Assembly: GCA_025963485.1 (NCBI GenBank)
Contig: JAOQAO010000007.1
Coordinates: forward strand, 1-43,916
From: Bacteroidota bacterium
GTDB taxonomy: Bacteria; Bacteroidota; Bacteroidia; Chitinophagales; LD1
Length of the DNA stretch: 43,916 bases
Direction of reading: 5' to 3'
The notes below the pieces were generated by a model, which was given only the letters and a program-made list of their open reading frames with translations, did not search any database and was not told the origin of the DNA. Of this stretch, positions 36,919 through 43,916 are shown piece after piece; the stretch's first letter is position 1, and the number at the start of each line of letters is the position of its first letter. A program made the translations under genes and the position numbers.

Positions 36919-37593
36919 ATGTTCAAAGCCACCATCTCCCTTTTCCGCAAGGACCTGCTCATCGAGTTTAGGAACCGGTACGTATTGGGTGGCATTGCAC
37001 TATATGTTTTGTCCTCGGTCATGGTGATCTACTTTTCCCTCAACTATAGCGACGGCCTCAAAGAGGTCAATCCCGTGGTATGGAGCATCTTCTTCTGGCT
37101 TATTATACTCTTCAGCAGTATCAACGCCATAGCTAACGGTTTTTTCAGGGAGCCCGCAGGGCGCAGTTACTACTATTACTATCTGGCCAGCCCGCAGGCG
37201 GTGATATTATCCAAGCTGCTGTACAATTTCATTTTCACCGTCCTTCTCATCCTGCTTGCCTTTAGCGTTTTTATCGTCATGATCGGAGATCCGGTGCGCA
37301 ATCTGCCCCTCTTCCTGCTCACGGCGCTCCTGGGTGGCACGGGATATTCATTTCTTTTCACGCTCATGGGCGCCATAGCAGCGCGGGCCGGCAATAATGC
37401 GACCCTCATCGCCGTACTTGGCTTCCCGATCATCATCCCTATACTGATATTTATCACTAAGCTCAGCGCGGCATCCATGGGTAGCACGGAGTTTAGCCAG
37501 GAGGTGGTGACAAACCTGATATTACTCAGCTCTTTTAATGTGATGCAATTGCTGCTCGCGTATATCCTTTTTCCCTATATTTGGCGCGAATAA
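36919..37593 (+). CDS. ccmB: Heme exporter / cytochrome c biogenesis protein CcmB
   Basis: 224 residues with about six membrane helices. This is the membrane subunit of the CcmAB(CD) ABC system of cytochrome c maturation. Family features include the N-terminal FRKDLLIEFRNRYVLGG, FFREPAGRSYYYYYLASPQAVILSKLLYNF (the CcmB EExRG-equivalent region) and GFPIIIPILIFITK. The ATG at 36919 is preferred over a GTG one codon upstream because homologues begin MFKA...FRKDL. It lies 33 bp upstream of ccmC. No ccmA was found in this window. Confidence 0.88.
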   Translation: MFKATISLFRKDLLIEFRNRYVLGGIALYVLSSVMVIYFSLNYSDGLKEVNPVVWSIFFWLIILFSSINAIANGFFREPAGRSYYYYYLASPQAVILSKLLYNFIFTVLLILLAFSVFIVMIGDPVRNLPLFLLTALLGGTGYSFLFTLMGAIAARAGNNATLIAVLGFPIIIPILIFITKLSAASMGSTEFSQEVVTNLILLSSFNVMQLLLAYILFPYIWRE

Positions 37594-37626
37594 AAATAGC
37601 CCTGCGAGCGCAGCATCCCTACATAA

Positions 37627-38694
37627 ATGATACATCTCCTCAAACAACAATGGTGGAAATATACAGCGGTGATCATACTGCTGTATGTGCTCATAGGCGG
37701 TATGCTCGTGCCACTGGGCCCGAGCGCACTGTCGCTATATCCTGTCTCCATCCCCTCCGATACGAGTGTGAATTTCACTATCACGGGATACCATACACAC
37801 TTTGAAGATGCCAAAGACCTGCAGGTATGGTTCAAGCCTACTACAGGCACTCAGTTTTATAAAGCCGACTCGATAGTGCCTATCATCAATAGTACGGTGC
37901 GGATTGTTTTCCATATGCCTAAGTCCAATCTCGCAAACAAGCATAGTGAAAACTATGACCTCGTGGTCAACGACAGCATAGACGGGACATTGACTACGGT
38001 ATATGCGATGACAGTAGCGGCTGGCACCGGCGAAAGCTCACCTGCAGTGACACCGGCCAATCAGCCCGAGGTAAACCAGCTCAAATTCAAGGCATTTGCA
38101 TTCCCATTCCAGAAGATATTATTCCAAACCATCCGCAATACTTTCTTCCACGTGCCGATGTGGTTTGCTATGATGTTCCTGCTTATCTTTTCTCTCGTGT
38201 ATAGCATCCTGTACCTCAGGACGGGCAAGATAGAATATGATATACTGGCGTCTCAGGCGGTGGCCACTGCATTGCTTTTCGGAGTGCTCGGGCTGGCTAC
38301 AGGCATGATGTGGGCTACCTATACGTGGGGCCAGCCATGGCCCAATGACCCTAAACTAAACGGTGCAGCCATAGGCGTCATCATATACCTGGCATATATC
38401 GTGCTCAGGGGCTCTCTCTCAGATGAGATCCAGAAGGCTAAAATCAGCGCGGTATATAATGTCTTCGCTATTGTGATATTTACCCTGTTCATATTCGTCA
38501 TACCGCGCCTCAAGACTGTCGACTCCCTGCATCCCGGCAACGGCGGCAACCCTGCCTTTGGCAAATATGATATGGACAATCATCTTCGCATGTTCTTCTA
38601 CCCTGCGGTGATCGGCTGGGCGCTCCTCGGATTCTGGATCATGTCAGTACGGGTACGGATCAAATTACTTCAGCACAAAAAATCTTTATTATGA
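37627..38694 (+). CDS. ccmC: Cytochrome c biogenesis protein CcmC/CcsA-type with an extra extracytoplasmic domain
   Basis: 355 residues, against roughly 220-245 for typical CcmC. The heme-handling core is present: HVPMWFAMMF with His175, the tryptophan-rich WATYTWGQPWPNDPKLN at 229-244, and a second conserved-type His302 (SLHPG) before the last helix. The excess lies between the first helix (TAVIILLYVLIGGMLVPLGP) and His175. Residues ~35-155 are hydrophilic and beta-rich (DTSVNFTITGYHTHFE, LQVWFKPTTGTQFYKADS, YDLVVNDSIDGTLTTVYAM), predicted to face the periplasm. The core presents heme for covalent attachment or export. The stop codon overlaps the next ATG (ATGA). Confidence 0.85.
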   Translation: MIHLLKQQWWKYTAVIILLYVLIGGMLVPLGPSALSLYPVSIPSDTSVNFTITGYHTHFEDAKDLQVWFKPTTGTQFYKADSIVPIINSTVRIVFHMPKSNLANKHSENYDLVVNDSIDGTLTTVYAMTVAAGTGESSPAVTPANQPEVNQLKFKAFAFPFQKILFQTIRNTFFHVPMWFAMMFLLIFSLVYSILYLRTGKIEYDILASQAVATALLFGVLGLATGMMWATYTWGQPWPNDPKLNGAAIGVIIYLAYIVLRGSLSDEIQKAKISAVYNVFAIVIFTLFIFVIPRLKTVDSLHPGNGGNPAFGKYDMDNHLRMFFYPAVIGWALLGFWIMSVRVRIKLLQHKKSLL

Positions 38695-38894
38695 GAAAGC
38701 TGCTCTGCTTTATTATAGTCATTTTTACAGTTCTCTATACATCGGCTCAAAGCGCAGAACCTATCCCGTCACTCATGGAGAGCAACCTCAAAATATATGT
38801 GGTCGTAGGCGTACTCACTATTATTTTCTCAGGCATCATTATATTTCTCCTATCCATGGATAGGAGGCTGAAAAAGCTGGAAGAAGGACATTGA
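38691..38894 (+). CDS. CcmD-like small membrane protein
   Basis: 67 residues. The N-terminus MRKLLCFIIVIFTVLYTSAQ is a signal or anchor. A single long hydrophobic helix (LKIYVVVGVLTIIFSGIIIFLLSMDRRLKKLE) is followed by a basic tail, the usual CcmD layout. Its ATG overlaps the ccmC TGA by 4 nt, so the genes are translationally coupled. In the family CcmD stabilises the CcmC-heme-CcmE complex. No ccmE follows, which is unusual for a complete operon. Confidence 0.8.
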   Translation: MRKLLCFIIVIFTVLYTSAQSAEPIPSLMESNLKIYVVVGVLTIIFSGIIIFLLSMDRRLKKLEEGH

Positions 38895-38914
38895 TCCTTG
38901 TCCTCGCGCATACT

Positions 38915-39058
38915 TTATTCAATTTTATTCCGCTTCAGAAATTTCAGGATCAGATCAGCTATTTCTACCGGTTTCTCTTCTACTGCGAAGTGGCCGGCAT
39001 GGCAGCTGGTAAATTATGCTAAATGCATTCCTTTTCCCGCTCCATACTTCTCAGGCAA
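38915..39058 (-). pseudogene. C-terminal remnant of an alpha/beta hydrolase
   Basis: On the minus strand, ending at the stop 38915-38917, the frame reads LPEKYGAGKGMHLA*FTSCHAGHFAVEEKPVEIADLILKFLKRNKIE (asterisk: TAA at 39014-39016; segments shown consecutively). HAGHFAVEEKPVEIADLI is the usual C-terminus of alpha/beta hydrolases, with His of the catalytic triad in AGHF. The N-terminal ~85 percent is missing and one internal stop is present. An adjacent frame upstream (RPALEYLFLPARF) may be further remnant after a frameshift. The rest of the AT-rich gap to 39397 shows no gene. Confidence 0.55.
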
Positions 39059-39397
39059 ATCTGGCCGGCAAAAAAAGATACTCCAAAGCCGGACGTATGT
39101 AATTAGCCTTTCGTATAAGGCCTTACATTAATCTGATACATATAAAATCAAATACACATTCAATTTTATAATTATAAATAGAGATTTTTCAGGAACATTT
39201 CACCTTATTGCTTTTTATTGACTTAAGTTTGAATATCATATAAAAAGCTAACTTACAGCATGCAATACATATATACATGTACTATTTATTCATTTTTCAT
39301 TATTAACCACGTATAGTTTGTAATTCCGAAAAATCCCTTTTATTTCGATGTCGGTTATTCTACGTACTAACGTATTTCTTCAATAAACTAAAACAGT

Positions 39398-40837
39398 ATG
39401 TCCGAAAAGAAAAGTGCAAAAACAGACCTCAAAGATCTTAGTTTCTCGCAGTCAGTCTCCCATTATTTTGACAAAGCAGCCCCTCATACAAAAGCCCCGT
39501 CAGGGCTCCTGGAGCAGATCAAAACGTGTAACTCTATCTATAAAATGAACTTCCCGGTGAAATTTGGGAATGAGATCAAAGTAATAGAAGCCTATCGCGT
39601 ACAGCACTCCCACCACCGCATGCCTACCAAGGGTGGTATCCGCTACTCCCTCCAGGTAGACCAGGATGAAGTGATGGCACTCGCAGCGCTCATGACCTAT
39701 AAATGTGCTATCGTGGATGTACCGTTCGGCGGTGCCAAAGGCGGTATTAAGATATCCCCGCGCAATACCCCACCAGAGGTGATCGAAGCGGTCACCCGTC
39801 GTTATACTTCGGAGCTCATCAAAAAGAACTTCATCGGGCCCGGCATCGATGTACCTGCGCCTGACTATGGTACGGGAGAAAAAGAAATGGCAATCATTAT
39901 GGATACCTACATGACCATGAAGCCGGGCGATGTAGACGGATACGCCTGCGTGACCGGTAAGCCTGTAAGCCAGAACGGCATCAAAGGCCGTACAGAAGCG
40001 ACAGGCCGTGGTGTAGTATATGCGCTGAACCAGATATGCAGCTATGCTGACGATATGAAGAAGGTCGGCCTGACCACAGGACTGGCAGGCAAGAAAGTGA
40101 TCATACAAGGTCTGGGTAATGTGGGTTTCCACACAGCCAATATCATCAGGGAATACGGCGCGATCGTGATCGCTATCGCTGAATCTGATGGCGCTATCTA
40201 TAATGAGAAAGGCCTCGATCCTAACGCAGTGCTCAAGCACAGGCAAGAGACCAAATCTATCCTCAACTTCCCGGGTGCCAAGAACTTCAAGAAAAATATG
40301 GACGCGCTGGAGATGGAGTGCGATATCCTCATCCCTGCCGCCCTCGAAAAGCAGATCAACGATGTCAATGCTCCGAAGATCAAAGCCAAGATCATCGCTG
40401 AGGCTGCAAACGGACCGGTAACTCCTGCGGCTGCAGAGTACCTGACCAAAAAAGGCGTGATGATCATACCGGATATCTATATCAATGCCGGTGGTGTGAC
40501 CGTATCATATTTCGAGTGGTTGAAAAACCTCTCGCATGTACGTTTCGGCCGTATGCAGAAAAGATTTGAAGAGAAATCACAGCGCAATATGATCGACGTG
40601 ATCGAGGAACTGACCGGCAAAAAAGCAACGAAGTTCCAGATCGAGCATGTGATCCACGGTGCCGATGAGATCGATCTGGTCAACTCAGGCCTCGAAGACA
40701 CGATGATCAAAGCATATCACGATATACGCGAGTTCTACAAGACCAATCGCGGTATCACCGATCTGCGCACGGCAGCCTTTGCCCTCTCCATCAATAAGAT
40801 CAAGGATGCTTACTACGCGATGGGTATATTCCCGTAA
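39398..40837 (+). CDS. gdhA: Glutamate dehydrogenase (Glu/Leu/Phe/Val dehydrogenase family)
   Basis: 479 residues. Catalyses reversible oxidative deamination of glutamate to 2-oxoglutarate in the cytoplasm. The substrate domain shows [40 protein letters not shown] with the catalytic Lys114 in GGAKGG, and [19 protein letters not shown]. The nucleotide domain shows [16 protein letters not shown] (GxGxxG) and [16 protein letters not shown], then [16 protein letters not shown]. The N-terminal extension and C-terminal tail fit the ~45-50 kDa hexameric class; NAD/NADP preference cannot be decided safely. A clear terminator follows at 40872. Confidence 0.93.
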   Translation: MSEKKSAKTDLKDLSFSQSVSHYFDKAAPHTKAPSGLLEQIKTCNSIYKMNFPVKFGNEIKVIEAYRVQHSHHRMPTKGGIRYSLQVDQDEVMALAALMTYKCAIVDVPFGGAKGGIKISPRNTPPEVIEAVTRRYTSELIKKNFIGPGIDVPAPDYGTGEKEMAIIMDTYMTMKPGDVDGYACVTGKPVSQNGIKGRTEATGRGVVYALNQICSYADDMKKVGLTTGLAGKKVIIQGLGNVGFHTANIIREYGAIVIAIAESDGAIYNEKGLDPNAVLKHRQETKSILNFPGAKNFKKNMDALEMECDILIPAALEKQINDVNAPKIKAKIIAEAANGPVTPAAAEYLTKKGVMIIPDIYINAGGVTVSYFEWLKNLSHVRFGRMQKRFEEKSQRNMIDVIEELTGKKATKFQIEHVIHGADEIDLVNSGLEDTMIKAYHDIREFYKTNRGITDLRTAAFALSINKIKDAYYAMGIFP

Positions 40838-40871
40838 TCAGTATTGAGTATTGAGTATTGAGATAATACAT

Positions 40872-40905
40872 AAATGCCGTTCCGAAATGAACGGCATTTT
40901 TATTT
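40872..40905 (+). terminator. Intrinsic terminator of gdhA
   Basis: A perfect 11-bp stem AAATGCCGTTC/GAACGGCATTT with a 6-nt loop, followed by TTATTT. It lies 35 bp past the gdhA stop. Just before it is a three-fold AGTATTG mini-repeat at 40840-40860. Confidence 0.85.
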
Positions 40906-40940
40906 CACCATTTACTTTCAGGCCCAAAAACTCATATCAC

Positions 40941-41001
40941 CTTCTCCACAAGTGTGGAGAGGATCGCTTTATTTATTTATGATAAATAAAGCGGGGTGAG
41001 G
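40941..41001 (-). repeat. Double-hairpin repeat, mirror image of 11039-11104
   Basis: Contains a stem TCTCCACA/TGTGGAGA, then GCTTTATTTAT...ATAAATAAAGC (11 bp), then GCGGGGTGAGG, the reverse complement of the CCTCACCCCGC lead seen at 11040. It lies between the gdhA terminator and the YdcF-like gene. Confidence 0.6.
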
Positions 41002-41112
41002 CCAGACACAGCGCGATGGGCTGAGCCGAGGGCATTTTTTTTGTTAAGGTATGTTGTCTGAAATACAAAGTGGGCATTATCTTCGTATATATACTTTAGA
41101 TAACAACCCATC

Positions 41113-41790
41113 ATGCAAAAGGATCTGTCAAAACCGATACAACTTATAGTACTAGCCTTCGTAGCCTTACTGATCACGACTGCCTGCGGCAGCCAGAAAT
41201 ATGCACGCAAGGAATTTGTAAAGGTGAGGAAGGAAGCCCCCTATGATGTGATCATCGTCACAGGCTTACCCTTTGGTACTGCTCAGGAGCCGGGGCTGAT
41301 CTTCACCGCACGCATGCTATGGTCCAAGTACCTCTACGACCACCATATCACTAAGAATATCATCTACTCAGGCTCAGCCGTCAGCACTCCATACTACGAA
41401 GGCAAGCTGATGAAGATCATGGCAGACTCGCTCGGTATACCGAGCGATCATACTTTCTCAGAGATCAAAGCCGAGCATACCACGGAGAATGTATACTATG
41501 GCATGAAGATGGCGCACAAAATGGGCTTCAAAAAAACAGGTGTTGCCGCTGATCCGTTTCAGATAAAGATGCTGGGTAAATTTCTGAAAGTACGCTGTCA
41601 GAATATGACACCCATACCTATCATCTACGACTCAGTGATCCCCGACAGGCGCACCTACCAGACACTACTGCCCAAGATAGATATACGTGGGGCGGCAGCC
41701 GATAGTACTTATATTCAGCTGGCAGAGCGGGAGAGCTTCAGCGAGCGCTGGAGAGGGACGAGGGGGAAGCATATTAAGTTTGAGGAGTAA
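41113..41790 (+). CDS. YdcF/SanA/ElyC-family (DUF218) lipoprotein
   Basis: 225 residues. The N-terminal hydrophobic segment ends in LLITTACGSQ, resembling a lipobox with Cys25, so it is likely a lipoprotein anchored in the envelope. The DUF218 domain begins YDVIIVTGLPFGTAQEP and includes FTARMLWSKYLYDHHITKNIIYSGSAVSTPYYEGKLMKIMADSLGIPSDHTFSEIKAEHTTENVYYGMKMAHKMGFKKTGVAADPFQIKM (segments shown in order), with the conserved Glu of the AEHTTEN motif. The family acts in envelope and cell-wall homeostasis in other bacteria; the reaction is uncertain. A near-consensus -7 box (TACTTTAG) lies about 17 nt upstream of the ATG. Confidence 0.82.
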   Translation: MQKDLSKPIQLIVLAFVALLITTACGSQKYARKEFVKVRKEAPYDVIIVTGLPFGTAQEPGLIFTARMLWSKYLYDHHITKNIIYSGSAVSTPYYEGKLMKIMADSLGIPSDHTFSEIKAEHTTENVYYGMKMAHKMGFKKTGVAADPFQIKMLGKFLKVRCQNMTPIPIIYDSVIPDRRTYQTLLPKIDIRGAAADSTYIQLAERESFSERWRGTRGKHIKFEE

Positions 41791-41833
41791 CTCAAATAAA
41801 TCTAGATTCTAAGCAATTTTAATACAAGAGGTT

Positions 41834-41882
41834 CTTCCCTCTCCTTCGGAGAGGGAAGATGCCGAAGGCAGATGGGTGAGGC
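41834..41882. repeat. Palindromic repeat abutting the acylase stop codon
   Basis: An 11-bp stem CTTCCCTCTCC-TTC-GGAGAGGGAAG is followed by a small hairpin (TGCC-GAA-GGCA) and GATGGGTGAGG. It shares the CCCTCTCC-TTC-GGAGAGGG core and GGTGAGG end with the leuS repeats. It ends next to the stop codon of the minus-strand acylase gene at 41883. Confidence 0.65.
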
Positions 41883-43784
41883 CTACTGCGGATGATACAC
41901 CTTCTCCGCATTCTTATAGATCGTAGCCTTGTCAAAGGTCATCAGCTTCGTCTGCTTATTCACATACAGTTTCATCTGGTCTGTGTAGTGCTTGCTGTTA
42001 GCTTTATTGGATGAGCCATATGGCGCTACGGTATGTACCTCCGGGCCCTTCTTGGTAAATTTGATCAGCATGATATAAGAGTCGCCGACGAATGTCCGGA
42101 AACGTCCATTTTTGTAAGGTTGCGGATAGGCGGCGCGGATCATATCAGGACCGCCACCCAGGGCGAGGTCTACATCTCCGCGCTGGTGGCGCTGCAGGTC
42201 ACCGAGTGCTATATTGAGCGTACCGAAATCACGAAGCATTTCCAGTTTGGTCTTGCGCAGGCTCGCTACGAAAAAATCATTCCGCGCCTTTGCATCTTTA
42301 TTAAGGGCAGGGATCATGTCATCTTTGCTATCGCTGTATAGGTTCCACATGGTCTTATATACTACGGCGAAGTTGCTGTCGGTCACTGGTGCGAGGCGGT
42401 ATGCATTCCACACTTTGACCTTGGCCAGCACATCTGCTATATCAGGATAGGTCTCCGGATTAATACTAAAAAGATCTTCTATCGGAAAGTCCTTGAAGAA
42501 ATGTATGTCCTTGCCATAACCCTCATCATATTTCAGCGCGAGGAAGTCATTCCAGTCTACCTTGTTGTACTTTTTGATGATCTCATTGAAGCGGAGGCTC
42601 CTGCTGGTAGGGGTCATGGTATAGCCCATAGTAGGGTCATAGTTTGCCGGCTTGGGATCATCTTCCGGTGCTGTACAGTCAAAAGCAGAGTTGTTGAAGT
42701 TGAAAACATAACCGCTTTTAGGATTGACCACTTGCGGCAGGTCGGACTCCGGGTGGTAGGTGGTCCAGAGGGTTTTTGAAGTATTGCCCGGCACTGTATT
42801 CAGCCAGTCATAACCTTTGGCGCGCACCGGTACGAGTCCATTGCTGAGGCACATGATAGTATCATACCTGTCTGCATAGACAGTGGTCATCATCGCTGCG
42901 CCCTGTATATCGAGCGCCTTGCGTAATTCAGTATATTTATGCGAGTTATTAATCTGGAAATACTGCTCGTTCGTTTTCACATTCGTATTGGCGCCGAGGC
43001 GTATGGCAAACATGCCTTTCTTAGTCACCAGTGTCGCGCCGTATTTGCTCCACCATACTTTCTTGCCTACAGGCAGGATGAACTTACCCTTCTTAGCGAG
43101 ATTCACATGCAGCCAGGCAGTTTTGACCTCCAGCGGATAGGATACGCCATCTACCAGGTAGTGTGTTTTCTTTTTCTTCGGGTCCGGCTGTAGCTGGAAC
43201 ACATCCACTCCGTCAAAATTATTGACCGTATGTGCCCAGCCCAGGTATTCATTCACCCCGTGAAAGACAGTGACACCACCGTGAAAAGTACCTCCCATGA
43301 TATTCCAGCCTTCTTCGCTGCACAGGTGTATCTCATACCAGGAGAGTGGCCCTTCGAGCGGCTGGTGAGAGTTGATATCGAGATAGGTAGCTCCGTCCTT
43401 GGTCTTAGCCGAGTTGAAAGCGATACCGTTAGAGCCTTTGCCTTTTTCGGCAAAGGGAATCTCAGGCTGAGTACCGGCTACGATCCTTTTGAGCGGGCCA
43501 TCCACACCACTAAGCAGCGACTCGGCCAGCACGTACCCCGCTACGATATCATGCGGAGAAGCAGGAAAGGCTTTTTTGATCAGCACTTCATCCGGATGCA
43601 GTTTTGCATATTGATTGACACCGGCGGTCATGGCCTCGATGATCTCCCGCACATGGGGCGACAGGTCTTTCTCATAGCGCTCATCCACTAGTTCGCGTAC
43701 GCGAAGCAGATTGACAGCATAGTCTATGATCGCGCCATCCTTGCCCAGGTTCCTCCCGGCCATTTTTTTGCCTGCCAGAAACAT
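41883..43784 (-). CDS. Penicillin acylase family protein (Ntn hydrolase), main open frame
   Basis: 633 residues from the first ATG after an in-frame TAG. It covers the end of the alpha subunit, the linker and the beta subunit. Auto-cleavage would expose Ser118 of KGKGSNGIAF as the N-terminal nucleophile. INSHQPLEGPLSWYEIHL carries the conserved His. NNFDGVDVFQLQ and NGLVPVRAKGYDWLNTVPG, SDLPQVVNPKSGYVFNFNN are typical of Bacteroidota members. The family hydrolyses amide bonds of acyl side chains (beta-lactams, acyl-homoserine lactones); the substrate is unknown. The start at 43784 lacks a signal peptide and the first part of the alpha subunit, which lie upstream beyond the TAG, so the protein from this start is probably not functional unless the TAG is an error or is read through. 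Confidence 0.8.
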   Translation of the reverse strand: MFLAGKKMAGRNLGKDGAIIDYAVNLLRVRELVDERYEKDLSPHVREIIEAMTAGVNQYAKLHPDEVLIKKAFPASPHDIVAGYVLAESLLSGVDGPLKRIVAGTQPEIPFAEKGKGSNGIAFNSAKTKDGATYLDINSHQPLEGPLSWYEIHLCSEEGWNIMGGTFHGGVTVFHGVNEYLGWAHTVNNFDGVDVFQLQPDPKKKKTHYLVDGVSYPLEVKTAWLHVNLAKKGKFILPVGKKVWWSKYGATLVTKKGMFAIRLGANTNVKTNEQYFQINNSHKYTELRKALDIQGAAMMTTVYADRYDTIMCLSNGLVPVRAKGYDWLNTVPGNTSKTLWTTYHPESDLPQVVNPKSGYVFNFNNSAFDCTAPEDDPKPANYDPTMGYTMTPTSRSLRFNEIIKKYNKVDWNDFLALKYDEGYGKDIHFFKDFPIEDLFSINPETYPDIADVLAKVKVWNAYRLAPVTDSNFAVVYKTMWNLYSDSKDDMIPALNKDAKARNDFFVASLRKTKLEMLRDFGTLNIALGDLQRHQRGDVDLALGGGPDMIRAAYPQPYKNGRFRTFVGDSYIMLIKFTKKGPEVHTVAPYGSSNKANSKHYTDQMKLYVNKQTKLMTFDKATIYKNAEKVYHPQ

Positions 43785-43916
43785 CCACTGGAGTGTCTTG
43801 AAGTCATCCTAACAGGTTGCCCAGCCGAGGCCATAGCCTACATCGGCATCGGTCTTGCAAAAGATATGGGGCACACCAAAACTATCACTGACTATTTCGA
43901 CATTGGCTTTGTAATC
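43785..43916 (-). pseudogene. N-terminal part of the same acylase, separated by an in-frame TAG (partial)
   Basis: In the same frame as the acylase, from the window edge: DYKANVEIVSDSFGVPHIF, then DADVGYGLGWATC, TAG at 43809-43811, then DDFKTLQW joining to MFLAGKK. VSDSFGVPHIFCKTDADVGYGLGWA...DDFKTLQ is the classical alpha-subunit start of penicillin acylases, where ...A.ED.F is usual. The TAG therefore most likely replaced a Glu codon (GAG). The gene continues beyond the window. Confidence 0.75.

Noticed and set aside
38898-39131. 77-residue plus-strand open frame after ccmD
   Set aside because: The opposite strand carries a recognisable alpha/beta-hydrolase C-terminus; the plus frame is basic and featureless.
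39500-40246. 248-residue antisense open frame within glutamate dehydrogenase
   Set aside because: The plus strand encodes a complete, well-conserved GDH; the antisense frame has no recognisable domain.

Overview
The window looks like chromosomal DNA of a Bacteroidota bacterium, probably Chitinophagales/Sphingobacteriia-like. The grounds are four large proteins with type IX secretion (T9SS) sorting domains, SprB-type repeats, several TAnnTTTG-like -7 promoter boxes, the short Bacteroidota form of MenE, and Bacteroidota-type dispersed palindromic repeats. No rRNA, tRNA or CRISPR array was seen. The assignment rests on gene families only.

Layout. 3-7913: a huge T9SS type B surface protein, cut by the left window edge. 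7930-8982: menE. 9091-9625: a 535-bp element in which 44-bp perfect inverted repeats flank a GIY-YIG nuclease gene broken by a TGA. 9646-10855 (minus): a small membrane protein and a queuosine-precursor transporter. 11148-14234 (minus): a T9SS type A protein. 14373-14565: three tandem palindromic repeats. 14620-18045 (minus): leucyl-tRNA synthetase carrying an in-frame DUF559 nuclease cassette bounded by inverted repeats, plus a second in-frame solo repeat. 18374-21981 (plus): an S41 peptidase, flavodoxin, a MORN-like secreted protein and a membrane protein. 22169-22642 (minus): a gene broken by two compensating indels. 22920-25187 (minus): a T9SS type A protein. 25592-26899: an aldonolactone oxidase. 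26980-28437: four small genes (acidic, membrane, YtxH-like, YciI-like). 28549-36669 (minus): a 2706-residue T9SS type B protein with 456-bp tandem repeats. 36919-38894: ccmB, a ccmC with an extra domain, and a ccmD-like gene. 38915-39058 (minus): a hydrolase remnant. 39398-40837: glutamate dehydrogenase. 41113-41790: a YdcF-like lipoprotein. 41883 to the right edge (minus): a penicillin acylase interrupted by a TAG.

How it fits together. Most intact genes are housekeeping (LeuRS, MenE, flavodoxin, cytochrome c biogenesis, GDH) or cell-surface (T9SS cargo, peptidase, acylase). The T9SS machinery itself is not here. The most unusual feature is two unrelated small nucleases (GIY-YIG and DUF559), each bracketed by an inverted pair of palindromic repeats, with solo copies of the second repeat family elsewhere in the window. 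One nuclease cassette lies inside the reading frame of leuS. This suggests nuclease-linked repeat replicators, by analogy with REPIN/RAYT systems. That interpretation is inference; the repeats and reading frames are directly visible.
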